Source of the DNA: Pseudomonas sp. C1C7
GTDB lineage: Bacteria; Pseudomonadota; Gammaproteobacteria; Pseudomonadales; Pseudomonadaceae
Assembly: GCF_013359595.1 (NCBI RefSeq)
Contig: NZ_JABFMP010000004.1
Span: 62,001-126,000 of the forward strand
Reading direction: 5' to 3'
Length of the DNA: 64,000 nucleotides
Part shown: one piece after another, positions 34,679 to 43,993 of the stretch
Position numbering within the stretch: position 1 is the first letter of the stretch
How the letters are laid out: every line of letters begins with the position of its first letter
Notes under the pieces: model-generated
The model's input: only the letters and a program-made list of their open reading frames with translations
Told to the model about the DNA's origin: nothing
Database searches by the model: none
Program-made: the position numbers and the translations under genes

Positions 34679-35689
34679 TCAGCGCTGATGACGGATGCGT
34701 GGGTTGGCAAAGCCGTAGAGGATGTCCACTACGAAGTTGACCAGGATCACCAGGCAAGCGATTAACAGGATGCCGTTTTGTACGACTGGATAATCACGGG
34801 CGCCGATGGCTTCGATCAGCCATTTGCCGATGCCCGGCCAGGAAAAGATGGTTTCGGTCAGGACCGCACCGGCCAGCAGGGTGCCGACTTGCAGGCCGAC
34901 CACGGTCAGTACCGGAATCAGTGCGTTACGCAGGCCGTGGACGAATACCACGCGCGCCGGCGACAGGCCCTTGGCCTTGGCGGTACGGATGTAGTCCTCG
35001 CGCAGCACTTCGAGCATCGACGAACGGGTCATCCGCGCGATCACCGCCAGCGGGATGGTACCCAGCACGATGGCCGGCAGGATCAGGTGGTGCAGGGCGT
35101 CGGCGAACGCGCCTGGCTCGTCAGCCAGCAGCGTGTCGATCAGCATGAAGCCGGTGCGCGGCTCGATGTCGTACAGCAGGTCGATCCGCCCGGATACCGG
35201 GGTCCAGCCCAGAGACACCGAGAAGAACATGATCAGGATCAGGCCCCACCAGAAGATCGGCATCGAATAGCCCGCCAGGGAGATGCCCATCACCCCGTGG
35301 TCGAACAGCGATCCTCGCTTGAGTGCCGCGATCACCCCGGCCAGAAGGCCCAGGATACCGGCGAACAGCAGTGCGGCCATGGACAGTTCCAGGGTCGCGG
35401 GGAAGAGGGAAGTGAACTCGGTCCAGACGCTTTCACGGGTACGCAGGGATTCACCCAGATCGCCGTGGGCCAGTTTGCCGACGTAATCCAGGTACTGGAC
35501 ATACAAAGGCTTGTTCAGACCAAGGCGTTCCATTGCCTGTGCGTGCATTTCGGGATCGACCCGACGTTCTCCCATCATGACTTCCACGGGGTCGCCGGGA
35601 ATCATGCGAATCAACGCGAAGGTCAGCAGCGTAATGCCGAAGAACGTGGGGATCAGTAACCCCAGTCGGCGGGCAATAAAACTAAACAT
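34679..35689 (-). CDS. dppB: Dipeptide ABC transporter permease DppB
   Basis: A 336-residue inner-membrane permease. Its N-terminus (MFSFIARRLGLLIPTFFGIT) and the RMIPGDPVEVMMGERRVDPE motif are typical of DppB, and the EAA loop reads LREDYIRTAKAKGLSPARVV. It forms the translocation pore with DppC. It follows the dppA gene after a 73-base gap containing a stem-loop, a usual arrangement that keeps binding-protein mRNA levels above those of the membrane components. Confidence 0.95.
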   Translation of the reverse strand: MFSFIARRLGLLIPTFFGITLLTFALIRMIPGDPVEVMMGERRVDPEMHAQAMERLGLNKPLYVQYLDYVGKLAHGDLGESLRTRESVWTEFTSLFPATLELSMAALLFAGILGLLAGVIAALKRGSLFDHGVMGISLAGYSMPIFWWGLILIMFFSVSLGWTPVSGRIDLLYDIEPRTGFMLIDTLLADEPGAFADALHHLILPAIVLGTIPLAVIARMTRSSMLEVLREDYIRTAKAKGLSPARVVFVHGLRNALIPVLTVVGLQVGTLLAGAVLTETIFSWPGIGKWLIEAIGARDYPVVQNGILLIACLVILVNFVVDILYGFANPRIRHQR

Positions 35690-35722
35690 CGTGGGTTGTA
35701 CCTCATCAGCCGGTTAGGCGTG

Positions 35723-35751
35723 CCCGGCAGCCCTGGGTCAGGCCTGCCGGG
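35723..35751 (-). terminator. Stem-loop between dppA and dppB
   Basis: CCCGGCAG and CTGCCGGG pair around a 13-base loop. No U run follows on the coding (minus) strand; it is probably an mRNA-stabilising or partial-termination element inside the operon. Confidence 0.55.
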
Positions 35752-35762
35752 AGTTTTCTTAT

Positions 35763-37358
35763 TTACTTCACCTGGGTGGTGGCGAAGTTATTCGTGGTGA
35801 GGGGGCTAATGTGATAGCCCTCTACGTTGTTGCGCATTGCGGTGAACATTCTAGTGTGCGCCATGCTGATCCATGGCTGGTCCTGGTTGAAAATGACCTG
35901 AGCCTGTTCGTACAGCGCAGCACGTTCGGCCGGGTCGGTTTTTTCCCGGGCCTGATCGATCAGGGCCTGGAATTTGTCGTTGCACCAGCGTGCGTAGTTT
36001 TCGCCGTTCTTGGCCGCTTCGCAACTGAGCATAGGCGTTAGGAAGTTATCCGGGTCGCCGTTATCGCCCGCCCATCCGGCGGAAACCATATCGTGCTCGC
36101 CGTTTTTCGCGCGCTTGAGCATTTCGCCCCATTCCATCACGCGGATGTCGATCTTGATCCCGACCTTGGCAAGGTCAGCCTGCATCATCTGCGCGCCGAG
36201 CATCGGGTTGGGGTTGGTCGGGCCGCCACCATTGCGGGTGAACAGGGTGAAAGTGGTGCCTTCCGGAACGCCGGCTTCCTTGAGCAGGGCGCGGGCCTTG
36301 TCCAGGTCATGGGCCGGGTTTTTCAGGCTGTGGTTGTAGCCCAGCAGGGTGTCCGGGTACGGGTTGACGCCGACGGTAGCGTTGCCCTTGCCGAACAGCG
36401 CGTTGACGTAAGCCTCCTTGTCGAAGGCGATGTCGATGGCTTTGCGCACCCGCACGTCGCTCATGTACTTGTGCGTGGTGTTCATGGCGATGTACGAAAC
36501 GGTCATCGCGTTCAGTTCGTCGACCTTCAGCTTCGCATCTTTCTTGATGCTTGGAATGTCATCGGGCTTGGGATACAGCGCGACCTGGCATTCGTTGGCC
36601 TTGAGCTTCTGCAGGCGCACGTTGTTGTCGGTGGCGATGGCCAGGATCAGCGAGTCAGCCGGTGGCTGGCCGCGGAAGTAGTCCGGGTTGGCCTTGAAGC
36701 GAACCTGGGCGTCCTTGTTGTAGCGCTGGAAGACGAACGGACCGGTGCCGATCGGCTTGCTGTTCAGATCGCCGGTCTTGTTGGCTTTGAGCAACTGGTC
36801 GGCGTACTCGGCGGAGTAGATCGAGGAGAACGCCATGGCGATGTCGGCCAGGAACGGCGCTTCCTGACGGGTCAGGGTGAATTTGACCGTGTTGTCGTCG
36901 ACTTTCTCGACGCTTTTGAGCAGTTCCTTGAAGCCCATGCTTTCAAAGTACGGGAAGCCCACGCTCGACAGTTTGTGCCATGGGTGGTTCGGGTCCAGCT
37001 GGCGCTGGAAGCTCCAGACCACGTCGTCGGCATTCATGTCGCGGGTCGGCTTGAAGTATTCGGTGGTGTGAAATTTGACGCCTTTGCGCAGGTGGAAGGT
37101 GTAGCTCAGGCCGTCTTCACTGATGTCCCAGGATTCGGCCAGGGCCGGAATCACATCGGTGGTGCCGGGCTTGAAGTCCGCCAGGCGATTGAAGATGGTC
37201 TCGGCCACCGCGTCGGCTGTGACTGCAGTGGTGTACTGGACCATGTCGAAGCCTTCGGGGCTGGCCTCGGTGCAAACCACCAGCGGCTTGGCCGACACGC
37301 CAACCGCGACACTCAGCAAGGCGGCTGCGATGGCCGCACGTAGGGGAAGCATTTTCAT
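35763..37358 (-). CDS. dppA: Dipeptide ABC transporter substrate-binding protein DppA (operon copy)
   Basis: A 531-residue periplasmic peptide-binding protein of the SBP_bac_5 family. It has a signal peptide (MKMLPLRAAIAAALLSVAVG, cleavage near SA/KP at residue 24) and a mature start LVVCTEASPEGFDMVQYTT. Conserved blocks include ADDVVWSFQRQLDPNHPW and AGWAGDNGDPDNFLTPMLSC. I chose ATG 37358 (MKMLPL), with AGAGGG upstream; the TTG three bases earlier is less likely. It is the binding protein closest to dppBCDF, and the position matches PA4502 of P. aeruginosa. Two related genes lie upstream. Confidence 0.93.
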   Translation of the reverse strand: MKMLPLRAAIAAALLSVAVGVSAKPLVVCTEASPEGFDMVQYTTAVTADAVAETIFNRLADFKPGTTDVIPALAESWDISEDGLSYTFHLRKGVKFHTTEYFKPTRDMNADDVVWSFQRQLDPNHPWHKLSSVGFPYFESMGFKELLKSVEKVDDNTVKFTLTRQEAPFLADIAMAFSSIYSAEYADQLLKANKTGDLNSKPIGTGPFVFQRYNKDAQVRFKANPDYFRGQPPADSLILAIATDNNVRLQKLKANECQVALYPKPDDIPSIKKDAKLKVDELNAMTVSYIAMNTTHKYMSDVRVRKAIDIAFDKEAYVNALFGKGNATVGVNPYPDTLLGYNHSLKNPAHDLDKARALLKEAGVPEGTTFTLFTRNGGGPTNPNPMLGAQMMQADLAKVGIKIDIRVMEWGEMLKRAKNGEHDMVSAGWAGDNGDPDNFLTPMLSCEAAKNGENYARWCNDKFQALIDQAREKTDPAERAALYEQAQVIFNQDQPWISMAHTRMFTAMRNNVEGYHISPLTTNNFATTQVK

Positions 37359-37391
37359 CAAGAACCCTCTGCAATCGGTTAAAGGACAAAA

Positions 37392-37429
37392 GCCGAACGG
37401 CCGATTCTTCGTCGAATCAGCCGTTCGGC
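37392..37429 (-). terminator. Intrinsic terminator after the OprD-family porin
   Basis: GCCGAACGG and CCGTTCGGC plus an inner GATTC/GAATC stem make a long hairpin; on the minus strand TTTTGTCC follows. It separates the porin from dppA. Confidence 0.8.
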
Positions 37430-37436
37430 CGGTGCA

Positions 37437-38870
37437 TTACAGAATGTTGAACGGGATGGTGGTCACGAGACGGAACTCGTTGATGCTGCCATCGGCCTGG
37501 TTTTCGCTGGCACGGTGAGCGGTGTAGGTCGCGCGAACAGTGGTGGCCTTGAGCGGGCCGCTCTGTACGGCGTAGGAAGCACCGATGCCGTATTCGTAGT
37601 GGTGTTCGCCGTCCATCGACTGAACGCCGTCGTAGCCTTTGCCTGCCACGCCACCGTTGCCGGTGTAGTGAGTGCCGTCGATGCCCCAGCCGCGTGCCTG
37701 GTAGATGTTGAACTTCAGGCCCGGTACGCCGTACTCGGCCATGTTCAGGCCGTAGGCGATCTGGAAGGACTTCTCGTTCGGACCGTTGAAGTCCGAGAGC
37801 AGGGAGTTGGCCAGGTAGATACCGTTGGTTTCGTGCAGGTAGTCGAAGTACTCGTTACCGTTGATTTCCTGATACGACAGGGTCAGGGTGTGGGCCTGGT
37901 GAGTCAGACCGAACGACAGGGAGTAGGTGTCGTTGTCGATGTCGCCGATCAGCTTCTTACCTTCGTCCTGGGTTTTGTAGTAATTCAGGCCGGTGGTCAG
38001 GCTCAGTACCTGGCTGTCGCCCAGTACGTGAGTGGCGCCGAAGTAGTACTGGTTCCAGATGTCCTCGGCCTGGGTGGCCCAGAGGCTGGTGGTCAGGCTG
38101 GCAAACGGGGTGTAGGTGATACCGCCGGTGTAGACGTGATCGGTCTCGACGATGCCGTTGGCATATTCGGTACGGAATTTACGCTGGCTTTCTTCGGTAC
38201 GCGGCGAGTTGCGATCGAACGTGGCCAGGTCGAATTGCAGGTTGTTCAGCTCTTCGCTGTGGATCGCCACACCCTCGAAGCTCGATGGCAGCGCACGGTT
38301 ACCGATGACGTCGACCATCGGGCTGCTGAAGTTCATGCGACCGGCAGTCAGCGTGGTGTTCGAGACGCGGGCCTTGACGTTGGCCAGGCCCAGCTTGCTC
38401 CACTGGCCGACAGCGTCACCGCCTTCACGGGTCAGGGTACGGTTGTTGCCCGCGCCAGGACGAGTGCCCGGTGCGCCACCGTTGTTGGACGCCAGGTCCT
38501 TGCGGTCCTGATCCAGGGCGATGGCGTTGTAGGCCGCCACTTCGGTGCTGAAACCGACGGTGCCTTCGGTGAAGCCCGAGTTGTACTTGACGATGGTGCC
38601 CTGAACCCAGTTGATACGACGATCAGTCGGGGTCGATACACCGTCTTTCTTGTAGGCGAACTTGCCGCCACGTTTCAGCTGCTCGTTGGCGTACCAGTTA
38701 CGGGTGGTACCGGTGATCGACTGGCCTTCAACGAAGCCGGTCGCTTCCGCCTGAGCGCTCTTCTCATTGACGGTAACCGGGGTGAACGCCTGGCTTTGGG
38801 TCTCAGCGTAAGCCGTTGCGGTCACGCTGCTGATGGCCAGGGCCAGTATCGCGGTGCTGCTCAGTTTCAT
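37437..38870 (-). CDS. opdP: OprD-family outer-membrane porin (OpdP-like)
   Basis: A 477-residue outer-membrane channel of the Pseudomonas OprD family, used for amino acids and small peptides. The signal peptide (MKLSSTAILALAISSVTATA, cleavage near AYA/ETQ) is followed by TGFVEGQSITGTTRNWYANE, a typical OprD N-terminal plug strand. Many short amphipathic strands follow and the protein ends VTTIPFNIL. Position within the dpp locus between binding-protein genes matches opdP (PA4501), which in P. aeruginosa takes up glycine-glutamate and carbapenems. Substrate here is inferred from context. Confidence 0.88.
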   Translation of the reverse strand: MKLSSTAILALAISSVTATAYAETQSQAFTPVTVNEKSAQAEATGFVEGQSITGTTRNWYANEQLKRGGKFAYKKDGVSTPTDRRINWVQGTIVKYNSGFTEGTVGFSTEVAAYNAIALDQDRKDLASNNGGAPGTRPGAGNNRTLTREGGDAVGQWSKLGLANVKARVSNTTLTAGRMNFSSPMVDVIGNRALPSSFEGVAIHSEELNNLQFDLATFDRNSPRTEESQRKFRTEYANGIVETDHVYTGGITYTPFASLTTSLWATQAEDIWNQYYFGATHVLGDSQVLSLTTGLNYYKTQDEGKKLIGDIDNDTYSLSFGLTHQAHTLTLSYQEINGNEYFDYLHETNGIYLANSLLSDFNGPNEKSFQIAYGLNMAEYGVPGLKFNIYQARGWGIDGTHYTGNGGVAGKGYDGVQSMDGEHHYEYGIGASYAVQSGPLKATTVRATYTAHRASENQADGSINEFRLVTTIPFNIL

Positions 38871-39044
38871 GGGTGAAGCTCCTTACTTTCTTTTTTTTAT
38901 GCCGGTCTTATTGGGTGATCCGGCTATTTGCTTTGGAACTCATTTACGCATTGCAAACGTTTGCTCGGTGCCGAATGGGCGAATTACGGCAATACGCTTG
39001 CGTGAGGGCGCATTGCGCCCCCAGCGTTTGGCTACACGGTTTTG

Positions 39045-40646
39045 TTATTTTTCGATGCTGACACCCGAGAACACGTTGCGACCGAACGGGCTGACCTTGA
39101 ACCCTTCGATTTTGGCGCTCAACGGCTGGTTGACCGTCGAGTGGGCGACTGGCGTGATCGGTACCTGCTGCTTGAGGTACTGCTGCGCCTGTTTGTAGAG
39201 CTGGGTGCGCTGCTCGCGGTCGGTCACGACCTTGGCCTGCTTGATCAGCTTGTCGTAAGCCGGATCGCACCACATGGAGTAGTTGTTGCCACCGATGGCA
39301 TCGCAGCTGTAGAGCGTGCCGAGCCAGTTGTCCGGGTCACCGTTGTCACCGGTCCAGCCGATCAGGCTGATGTCGTGCTCGCCGTTCTTGGTGCGCTTGA
39401 TGTACTCGCCCCATTCGTAGCTGACGATCTTCACCTTCAGGCCGATCTTGGCCCAGTCCGCCTGGAGCATTTCGGCCATCAGCTTGGCGTTGGGGTTGTA
39501 CGGGCGCTGCACGGGCATGGCCCACAGGGTGATTTCGGTGCCTTCCTTCACGCCGGCAGCCTTGAGCAGTTCCTTGGCCTTTTCCGGGTTGTAGGCGGCG
39601 TCCTTGATGGTTTCATCGTAGGACCACTGGGTTGGCGGCATGGCGTTGACCGCCAGTTGGCCGGCGCCCTGGTAAACGGCGTTGAGGATGCCTTGCTTGT
39701 TCACCGCCATGTCCAGCGCCTGGCGCACTTCGAGCTGATCGAATGGCTTGTGGCGCACGTTGTAGGCGATGTAACCGAGGTTGAATCCGGGCTTCTCGAT
39801 CAGTTGCAGGGCCGGGTCGTTCTTCAGCGCGGGCACGTCGGCGGGGCGCGGGTGCAGGGTGATCTGGCACTCATCGGCCTTGAGTTTCTGCACACGTACC
39901 GAGGCGTCGGTATTGATCGCGAAAATCAGGTTGTCGAGCTTCACGCGGCTCGGGTCCCAATAATGCTTGTTAGCGGTGTAACGGATGTTCGAGTCTTTCT
40001 GGTAACTCTTGAACACGAACGGCCCGGTGCCGATCGGCTTCTGGTTGATATCGCTCGGCTTGCCCTCGGCCAGCAGCTTGTCGGCGTACTCGGCGGAGAG
40101 GATGGCGGCGAAACTCATGGCGATGTTCTGGATGAACGCGGCGTCCACGCTGTTGAGCGTCATGACCACGGTCAGCGGCCCGGTCTTTTCGACCTTGGCG
40201 ATGTTCTTGTTCAGGCTCATACCGTTGAAATACGGGAATTCAGTCGGGTAAGCCTTACGGAAAGGTTGTTGCGGGTCGAGCATGCGATTGAACGTGAAGA
40301 GCACGTCATCGGCGTTGAAGTCGCGGGTCGGGGTGAAGTACTTGGTGGTATGAAATTTCACCCCGGGACGCAGGTGAAAGGTGTACTTGAGGCCGTCCTC
40401 GGAAATATCCCAACTGGTCGCCAGGCCAGGTACGACATTGGTCGCGCCCTTTTCGAACTCTGCCAGGCGGTTGTACAGCGGCTCGGCGGCGTCGTTGTCG
40501 GTCGCGGTCGTGTACTGCGCCGTATCGAAACCGGCGGGGCTGCCTTCGGAGCAGAACACCAGGCTGTTATTGGCGGCCTGGCTCATGGAGGTGGCGGCCA
40601 ACAGGCCGGTGCCCAGCAATGCGGATAAAACCAAGGTATGGCGCAT
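39045..40646 (-). CDS. DppA-family dipeptide-binding protein (second copy)
   Basis: A 533-residue periplasmic SBP_bac_5 protein with a signal peptide (MRHTLVLSALLGTGLLAATS, cleavage near SQA/ANN). The mature start is LVFCSEGSPAGFDTAQYTT. Conserved blocks include ADDVLFTFNRMLDPQQP, QKPIGTGPFVFKSYQKDSNI and LIGWTGDNGDPDNWL. It is closer to the 40954-42579 copy than to the operon dppA. ATG 40646 has AAGAGGGAG upstream. It lies directly upstream of opdP and probably supplies a second peptide specificity to the same DppBCDF importer. Confidence 0.92.
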   Translation of the reverse strand: MRHTLVLSALLGTGLLAATSMSQAANNSLVFCSEGSPAGFDTAQYTTATDNDAAEPLYNRLAEFEKGATNVVPGLATSWDISEDGLKYTFHLRPGVKFHTTKYFTPTRDFNADDVLFTFNRMLDPQQPFRKAYPTEFPYFNGMSLNKNIAKVEKTGPLTVVMTLNSVDAAFIQNIAMSFAAILSAEYADKLLAEGKPSDINQKPIGTGPFVFKSYQKDSNIRYTANKHYWDPSRVKLDNLIFAINTDASVRVQKLKADECQITLHPRPADVPALKNDPALQLIEKPGFNLGYIAYNVRHKPFDQLEVRQALDMAVNKQGILNAVYQGAGQLAVNAMPPTQWSYDETIKDAAYNPEKAKELLKAAGVKEGTEITLWAMPVQRPYNPNAKLMAEMLQADWAKIGLKVKIVSYEWGEYIKRTKNGEHDISLIGWTGDNGDPDNWLGTLYSCDAIGGNNYSMWCDPAYDKLIKQAKVVTDREQRTQLYKQAQQYLKQQVPITPVAHSTVNQPLSAKIEGFKVSPFGRNVFSGVSIEK

Positions 40647-40916
40647 GACGCTCCCTCTTGTTCAGTTTTTGACAATGGGCCTTCGTCCCGTCCGGGAACG
40701 TGCAGGCCTCACTGGTTTCAAGCCATTGACGTACAGCAGTAGTGACCGATGACCCACGCATGAGCTGGTCGGGTCCCGACGGTAAGTACCGCGAGCCCGG
40801 CAGTAAATACGAATAGTCCGAAAGACGTGTGGGAAAAGACGACGTGTCCTAGCGCTCTACTGTAGGCAGCAGACGATTTGGATGTAGGCGATTTCCTGCT
40901 TTCTCGGCAGACAAAT
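40647..40916. other. Intergenic region between two dppA-type genes
   Basis: About 300 bases separate the two binding-protein genes. Beyond the stem-loop at 40917-40947 I see no gene; it presumably holds the promoter of the 39045-40646 gene. Confidence 0.5.
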
Positions 40917-40947
40917 GCAACGGCGACGTCAGAAACGTCGCCGCTGC
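40917..40947 (-). terminator. Stem-loop after the first dppA-type gene
   Basis: CGGCGACGT and ACGTCGCCG pair around a five-base loop directly after the stop at 40954; on the minus strand TTGCATTTG follows, a weak U tail. Probably a terminator. Confidence 0.65.
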
Positions 40948-40953
40948 AATAAC

Positions 40954-42579
40954 TTACTTGCTGACGCTGACGCCGTAGAAGGAGTTCAAGCCGAATGGGC
41001 TGATCTTGAAGTCCTGTACTTCGGCGCGCATGGGTTGGAACACCGTCGAGTGAGCGATAGGTGTGTATGGAACAGCATCTTTGAGGACGTGTTGCGCCTG
41101 TTTGTACAGTTCGGTGCGCTTGGCCTGGTCCGAAGTGCGCTTGGCTTGCTTGACGAGGTCGTCAAACTTCTTGTCGCACCACTTGGAGAAGTTGTTGCCT
41201 TCGAGCGAGTCGCAACCGAACAGCACGTTCAGCCAGTTATCGGGGTCACCATTGTCACCGCTCCAGCCAATCAGCATGCCTTGCTGTTCGCCACCCTTGG
41301 CGCGCTTGATGTATTCGCCCCATTCGTAGCTCTGGATCTTGACGTTCAGGCCGATCTTCTTCCAGTCGGACTGCAGCATCTCAGCCATCAACTTGGCGTT
41401 CGGGTTGTATGGGCGCTGTACAGGCATGGCCCACAGAACGATTTCGGTGCCTTCTTTCACGCCAGCTTCCTTGAGCAGCTCTTTGGCTTTCTCAGGGTCG
41501 TACTTGGCATCCTTGATGGTGGTGTCGTAGGACCACTGGGTCGGCGGCATGGCGTTTACGGCCAGTTGGCCGGCGCCCTGATAGACCGATTCGATGATCT
41601 GTGGCTTGTTGACCGCCATATCCAGCGCTTGACGCACTTTCAGGTCGGCCAGCGGGTTTGGAGTGGTTTGACCCTTGAGCTGCGGCATCACGTTGTAGGC
41701 GATGTAACCCAGGTTGAAACCAGCCTGGTCAGGCACTTTCAGGGTCTTGTCTTCCTTCAGCGCCTTCAGGTCGGCCGGGCGCGGGAACAGAGTGATCTGG
41801 CACTCGCCTTTCTTGAGCTTCTGGATGCGCACCGAAGGGTCGGTGGTGATGGCGAAGATCAGGTTGTCGATCTTGACGTCGTCAGGCTTCCAGTAGTCCT
41901 TGTTCCCGGTGTAGCGGATGTTGGAGTCTTTCTGGTAGCTCTTGAACACGAACGGACCAGTGCCGACCGGCTTCTGGTTGATGTCGGCGGCCTTGCCTTC
42001 CTTGAGCAGCTGGGCAGCGTACTCGGCGGACTGGACAGAGGCGAAGCTCATGGCCATGTTCTGGATGAACGCGGCATCAACTTCTTTCAGAGTGAACTTG
42101 ACGGTGTTGTCGTCGACTTTTTCGACCTTGGTGATGTTGGTGTCCATCCCCATGTCGGTGAAGTACGGGAATTCGGTCGGGTACGCCTTACGGAACGGGT
42201 CATCCTTGTTAATCATGCGATTAAAGGTGAACAGCACGTCGTCGGCGTTGAAGTTGCGGGTCGGCTTGAAGTACGAAGTGGTGTGGAACTTGACGCCTTC
42301 ACGCAGGTGGAAGGTGTAGGTCAGGCCGTCGGAGGAGACGTCCCAGCTGGTTGCCAGGCCAGGAATAACGGCGGTGCCGCCACGCTCGAACTGAGTCAGG
42401 CGGTTGAACATGGTTTCTGCAGAGGCGTCGAAGTCGGTTCCGGTGGTGTATTGACCTGGATCGAAACCGGCCGGGCTCCCTTCGGAGCAGAACACCAGGT
42501 TAGTCGCAGCTTGAGCGAACGGTGCACTAGCCAACAGGCTGGCGCCGACTAAAAACGGAATGACCGCTTGTTTGAGCAT
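40954..42579 (-). CDS. DppA-family dipeptide-binding protein (third copy)
   Basis: A 541-residue periplasmic SBP_bac_5 protein. I chose ATG 42579 (MLKQAVIPFLVG), with GAGG upstream; the longer open frame to 42708 lacks conserved sequence. The signal peptide ends near FAQA (residue 24), and the mature protein begins LVFCSEGSPAGFDPGQYTT. It shares long identical stretches with the 39045-40646 protein (for example QKPVGTGPFVFKSYQKDSNI), pointing to a duplication. It is the most upstream of the three binding proteins and has its own 5' region. Confidence 0.92.
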   Translation of the reverse strand: MLKQAVIPFLVGASLLASAPFAQAATNLVFCSEGSPAGFDPGQYTTGTDFDASAETMFNRLTQFERGGTAVIPGLATSWDVSSDGLTYTFHLREGVKFHTTSYFKPTRNFNADDVLFTFNRMINKDDPFRKAYPTEFPYFTDMGMDTNITKVEKVDDNTVKFTLKEVDAAFIQNMAMSFASVQSAEYAAQLLKEGKAADINQKPVGTGPFVFKSYQKDSNIRYTGNKDYWKPDDVKIDNLIFAITTDPSVRIQKLKKGECQITLFPRPADLKALKEDKTLKVPDQAGFNLGYIAYNVMPQLKGQTTPNPLADLKVRQALDMAVNKPQIIESVYQGAGQLAVNAMPPTQWSYDTTIKDAKYDPEKAKELLKEAGVKEGTEIVLWAMPVQRPYNPNAKLMAEMLQSDWKKIGLNVKIQSYEWGEYIKRAKGGEQQGMLIGWSGDNGDPDNWLNVLFGCDSLEGNNFSKWCDKKFDDLVKQAKRTSDQAKRTELYKQAQHVLKDAVPYTPIAHSTVFQPMRAEVQDFKISPFGLNSFYGVSVSK

Positions 42580-42993
42580 GGTGGCCTCATGATTTGTTGT
42601 CATTTTTTGATTTTGAGGACGACCTCGTGAGTCGTGCCTGCGGATACTTATGCAGGGGCCATACCCAATGCAAGATGCAGAGCGTTTATAAGCCTTAAAC
42701 GGTGGCACGAACGTACCTTAATGTCGCATTTGTATAATTTTTGACGCATTTAACCGTTTGCGAGGCGTTTTTGCAGTGCATTTCGTGCACTTTTCTGGTG
42801 CGTTCCGGCCTTGGGTTGCCCGTGGACGGGGCGGGGGTGTTACCTATTTAAACCCGGTCCTGTGGGGCTGAATGGGAGTGGTTATCGTTGCACCGCAATC
42901 GTTCTTCGACAGCGAGTTGTACAAAGTGCAACTGATGTCGTTTTTTGGGGTTGAACTGCCCGTCCCGAGATTGAGCATAGACGCAGTTTGCAG
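42580..42993. other. Intergenic region upstream of the third dppA-type gene
   Basis: More than 400 bases without a gene. The AT-rich part near 42720-42760 is where the promoter of the downstream minus-strand binding-protein gene would lie; no consensus is convincing. Otherwise I see nothing. Confidence 0.5.
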
Positions 42994-43027
42994 AAAAAAA
43001 GGCGATCACCCCCGGGTGATCGCCTTT
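42994..43027. terminator. Bidirectional intrinsic terminator
   Basis: AAAAAAAGGCGATCACCC pairs with GGGTGATCGCCTTTTTT, with U runs on both strands. It serves the minus-strand SIMPL gene just to its right. Confidence 0.92.
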
Positions 43028-43046
43028 TTTGTGTGCCGCTACCGAA

Positions 43047-43763
43047 TCAGGGCATCAGCACTTCGATCGAGCCGTCAGCGGTCATGGAAACCTGGCTGGT
43101 GCCGGCTTCGACTTCCGGTGTTACCGGGGCCGCATCCATGCTGGCTGCCTTCATCATCATCGGTGCGCGCATGTACGGTTGCGGGAAGCCGTTGCTGTTT
43201 AGGTTCAGGTTGACGATCTTGTAGCCCTTGCCGCCCAGGGCATCGGTGGCCAGTTGGGCGCGGGCCTTGAATGCGGTCACGGCTTCCTTGAGCAGGGTGT
43301 CCTCGCTGGCCTTGCGGGTTGGCGTGGCGATGGCGAAGTCCATGCCGCCCATCTTCAGGTCGGTGAGCAGTTCGCCGGTCAGCTTCGACAGAGCGGCGAA
43401 GTCGGTGCTTTCCAGGCGCAGTTCGGCGCGCTCACGCCAGCCGGTGATTTTCTGGCCCTTGGCGTCGTAGATCGGGTAGCTGTTGCGGCTGCCCTGGCGC
43501 AGGGTGATGTCCTTGACCTGCTTGGCCTGGGCCAGCGCCTTGTTCATGGTGGTGCTGACGTCGGCGGCGAGCTTGGCAGGGTCGGTGTTCTGTTCTTCGG
43601 TGTAGAGGGTCACGATCATCAGGTCGCGAGCCACTTCCTGGCTGACTTCGGCGCGCAGGGAAATCTGGTTGTAATGAAGTTCGTCGGCGGCCAGGGCCGG
43701 GAGGCTGGCGACGGTGCCAAGGCTCAGGGCGAGAAGGGCGGCGCTGCGGCGGAATGTGTGCAT
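43047..43763 (-). CDS. SIMPL-domain (DUF541) periplasmic protein
   Basis: A 238-residue secreted protein. I chose ATG 43763 (MHTFRRSAALLAL, AGGAG upstream), which gives a clear signal peptide cleaved near ALA/ADE (residue 25). The mature part is a SIMPL/DUF541 domain: alternating strands with EVSQEVARDLMIVTLYTEEQ at its start and LRLESTDFAALSKLTGEL in the middle. Such proteins (for example YggE) are linked to oxidative-stress tolerance but without a known reaction. It is divergent from roxS. Confidence 0.85.
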   Translation of the reverse strand: MHTFRRSAALLALSLGTVASLPALAADELHYNQISLRAEVSQEVARDLMIVTLYTEEQNTDPAKLAADVSTTMNKALAQAKQVKDITLRQGSRNSYPIYDAKGQKITGWRERAELRLESTDFAALSKLTGELLTDLKMGGMDFAIATPTRKASEDTLLKEAVTAFKARAQLATDALGGKGYKIVNLNLNSNGFPQPYMRAPMMMKAASMDAAPVTPEVEAGTSQVSMTADGSIEVLMP

Positions 43764-43839
43764 GAAGGCTCCTAAAGATGATACACAGGCAATAGTCCGT
43801 GCCTGCGTGCAACCATCAGACTCTATGGGGCAGCGGCAA

Positions 43840-43898
43840 GTTTCAAGCTGCAAGCTACAAGCTACAAGTTAAAAGCTTGCGGCTTGCGGCTTGCAGCT
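43840..43898. repeat. CAAGCTGCAAGCTACAAGCT-type inverted repeat
   Basis: Runs of CAAGCTGCAAGCTACAAG face GCTTGCGGCTTGCGGCTTGC between the SIMPL and roxS genes. A related short segment is seen near 19013-19035. It belongs to another class of Pseudomonas extragenic repeats. Confidence 0.65.
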
Positions 43899-43993
43899 GC
43901 TCCCATGTGTCGCTTTGCCGCACTTTTGCCTGTCAGCCCCCGCGCTTGGTTATACTCCCTGCGATCCGCCTGGAGCGCTCATCAGGAGAGCTC

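Noticed and set aside
43799..43993. In-frame extension of roxS upstream of 43994
   Set aside because: The extension runs through the CAAGCTGCAAGCT repeat and has no conserved residues, while ATG 43994 has a strong ribosome-binding site.
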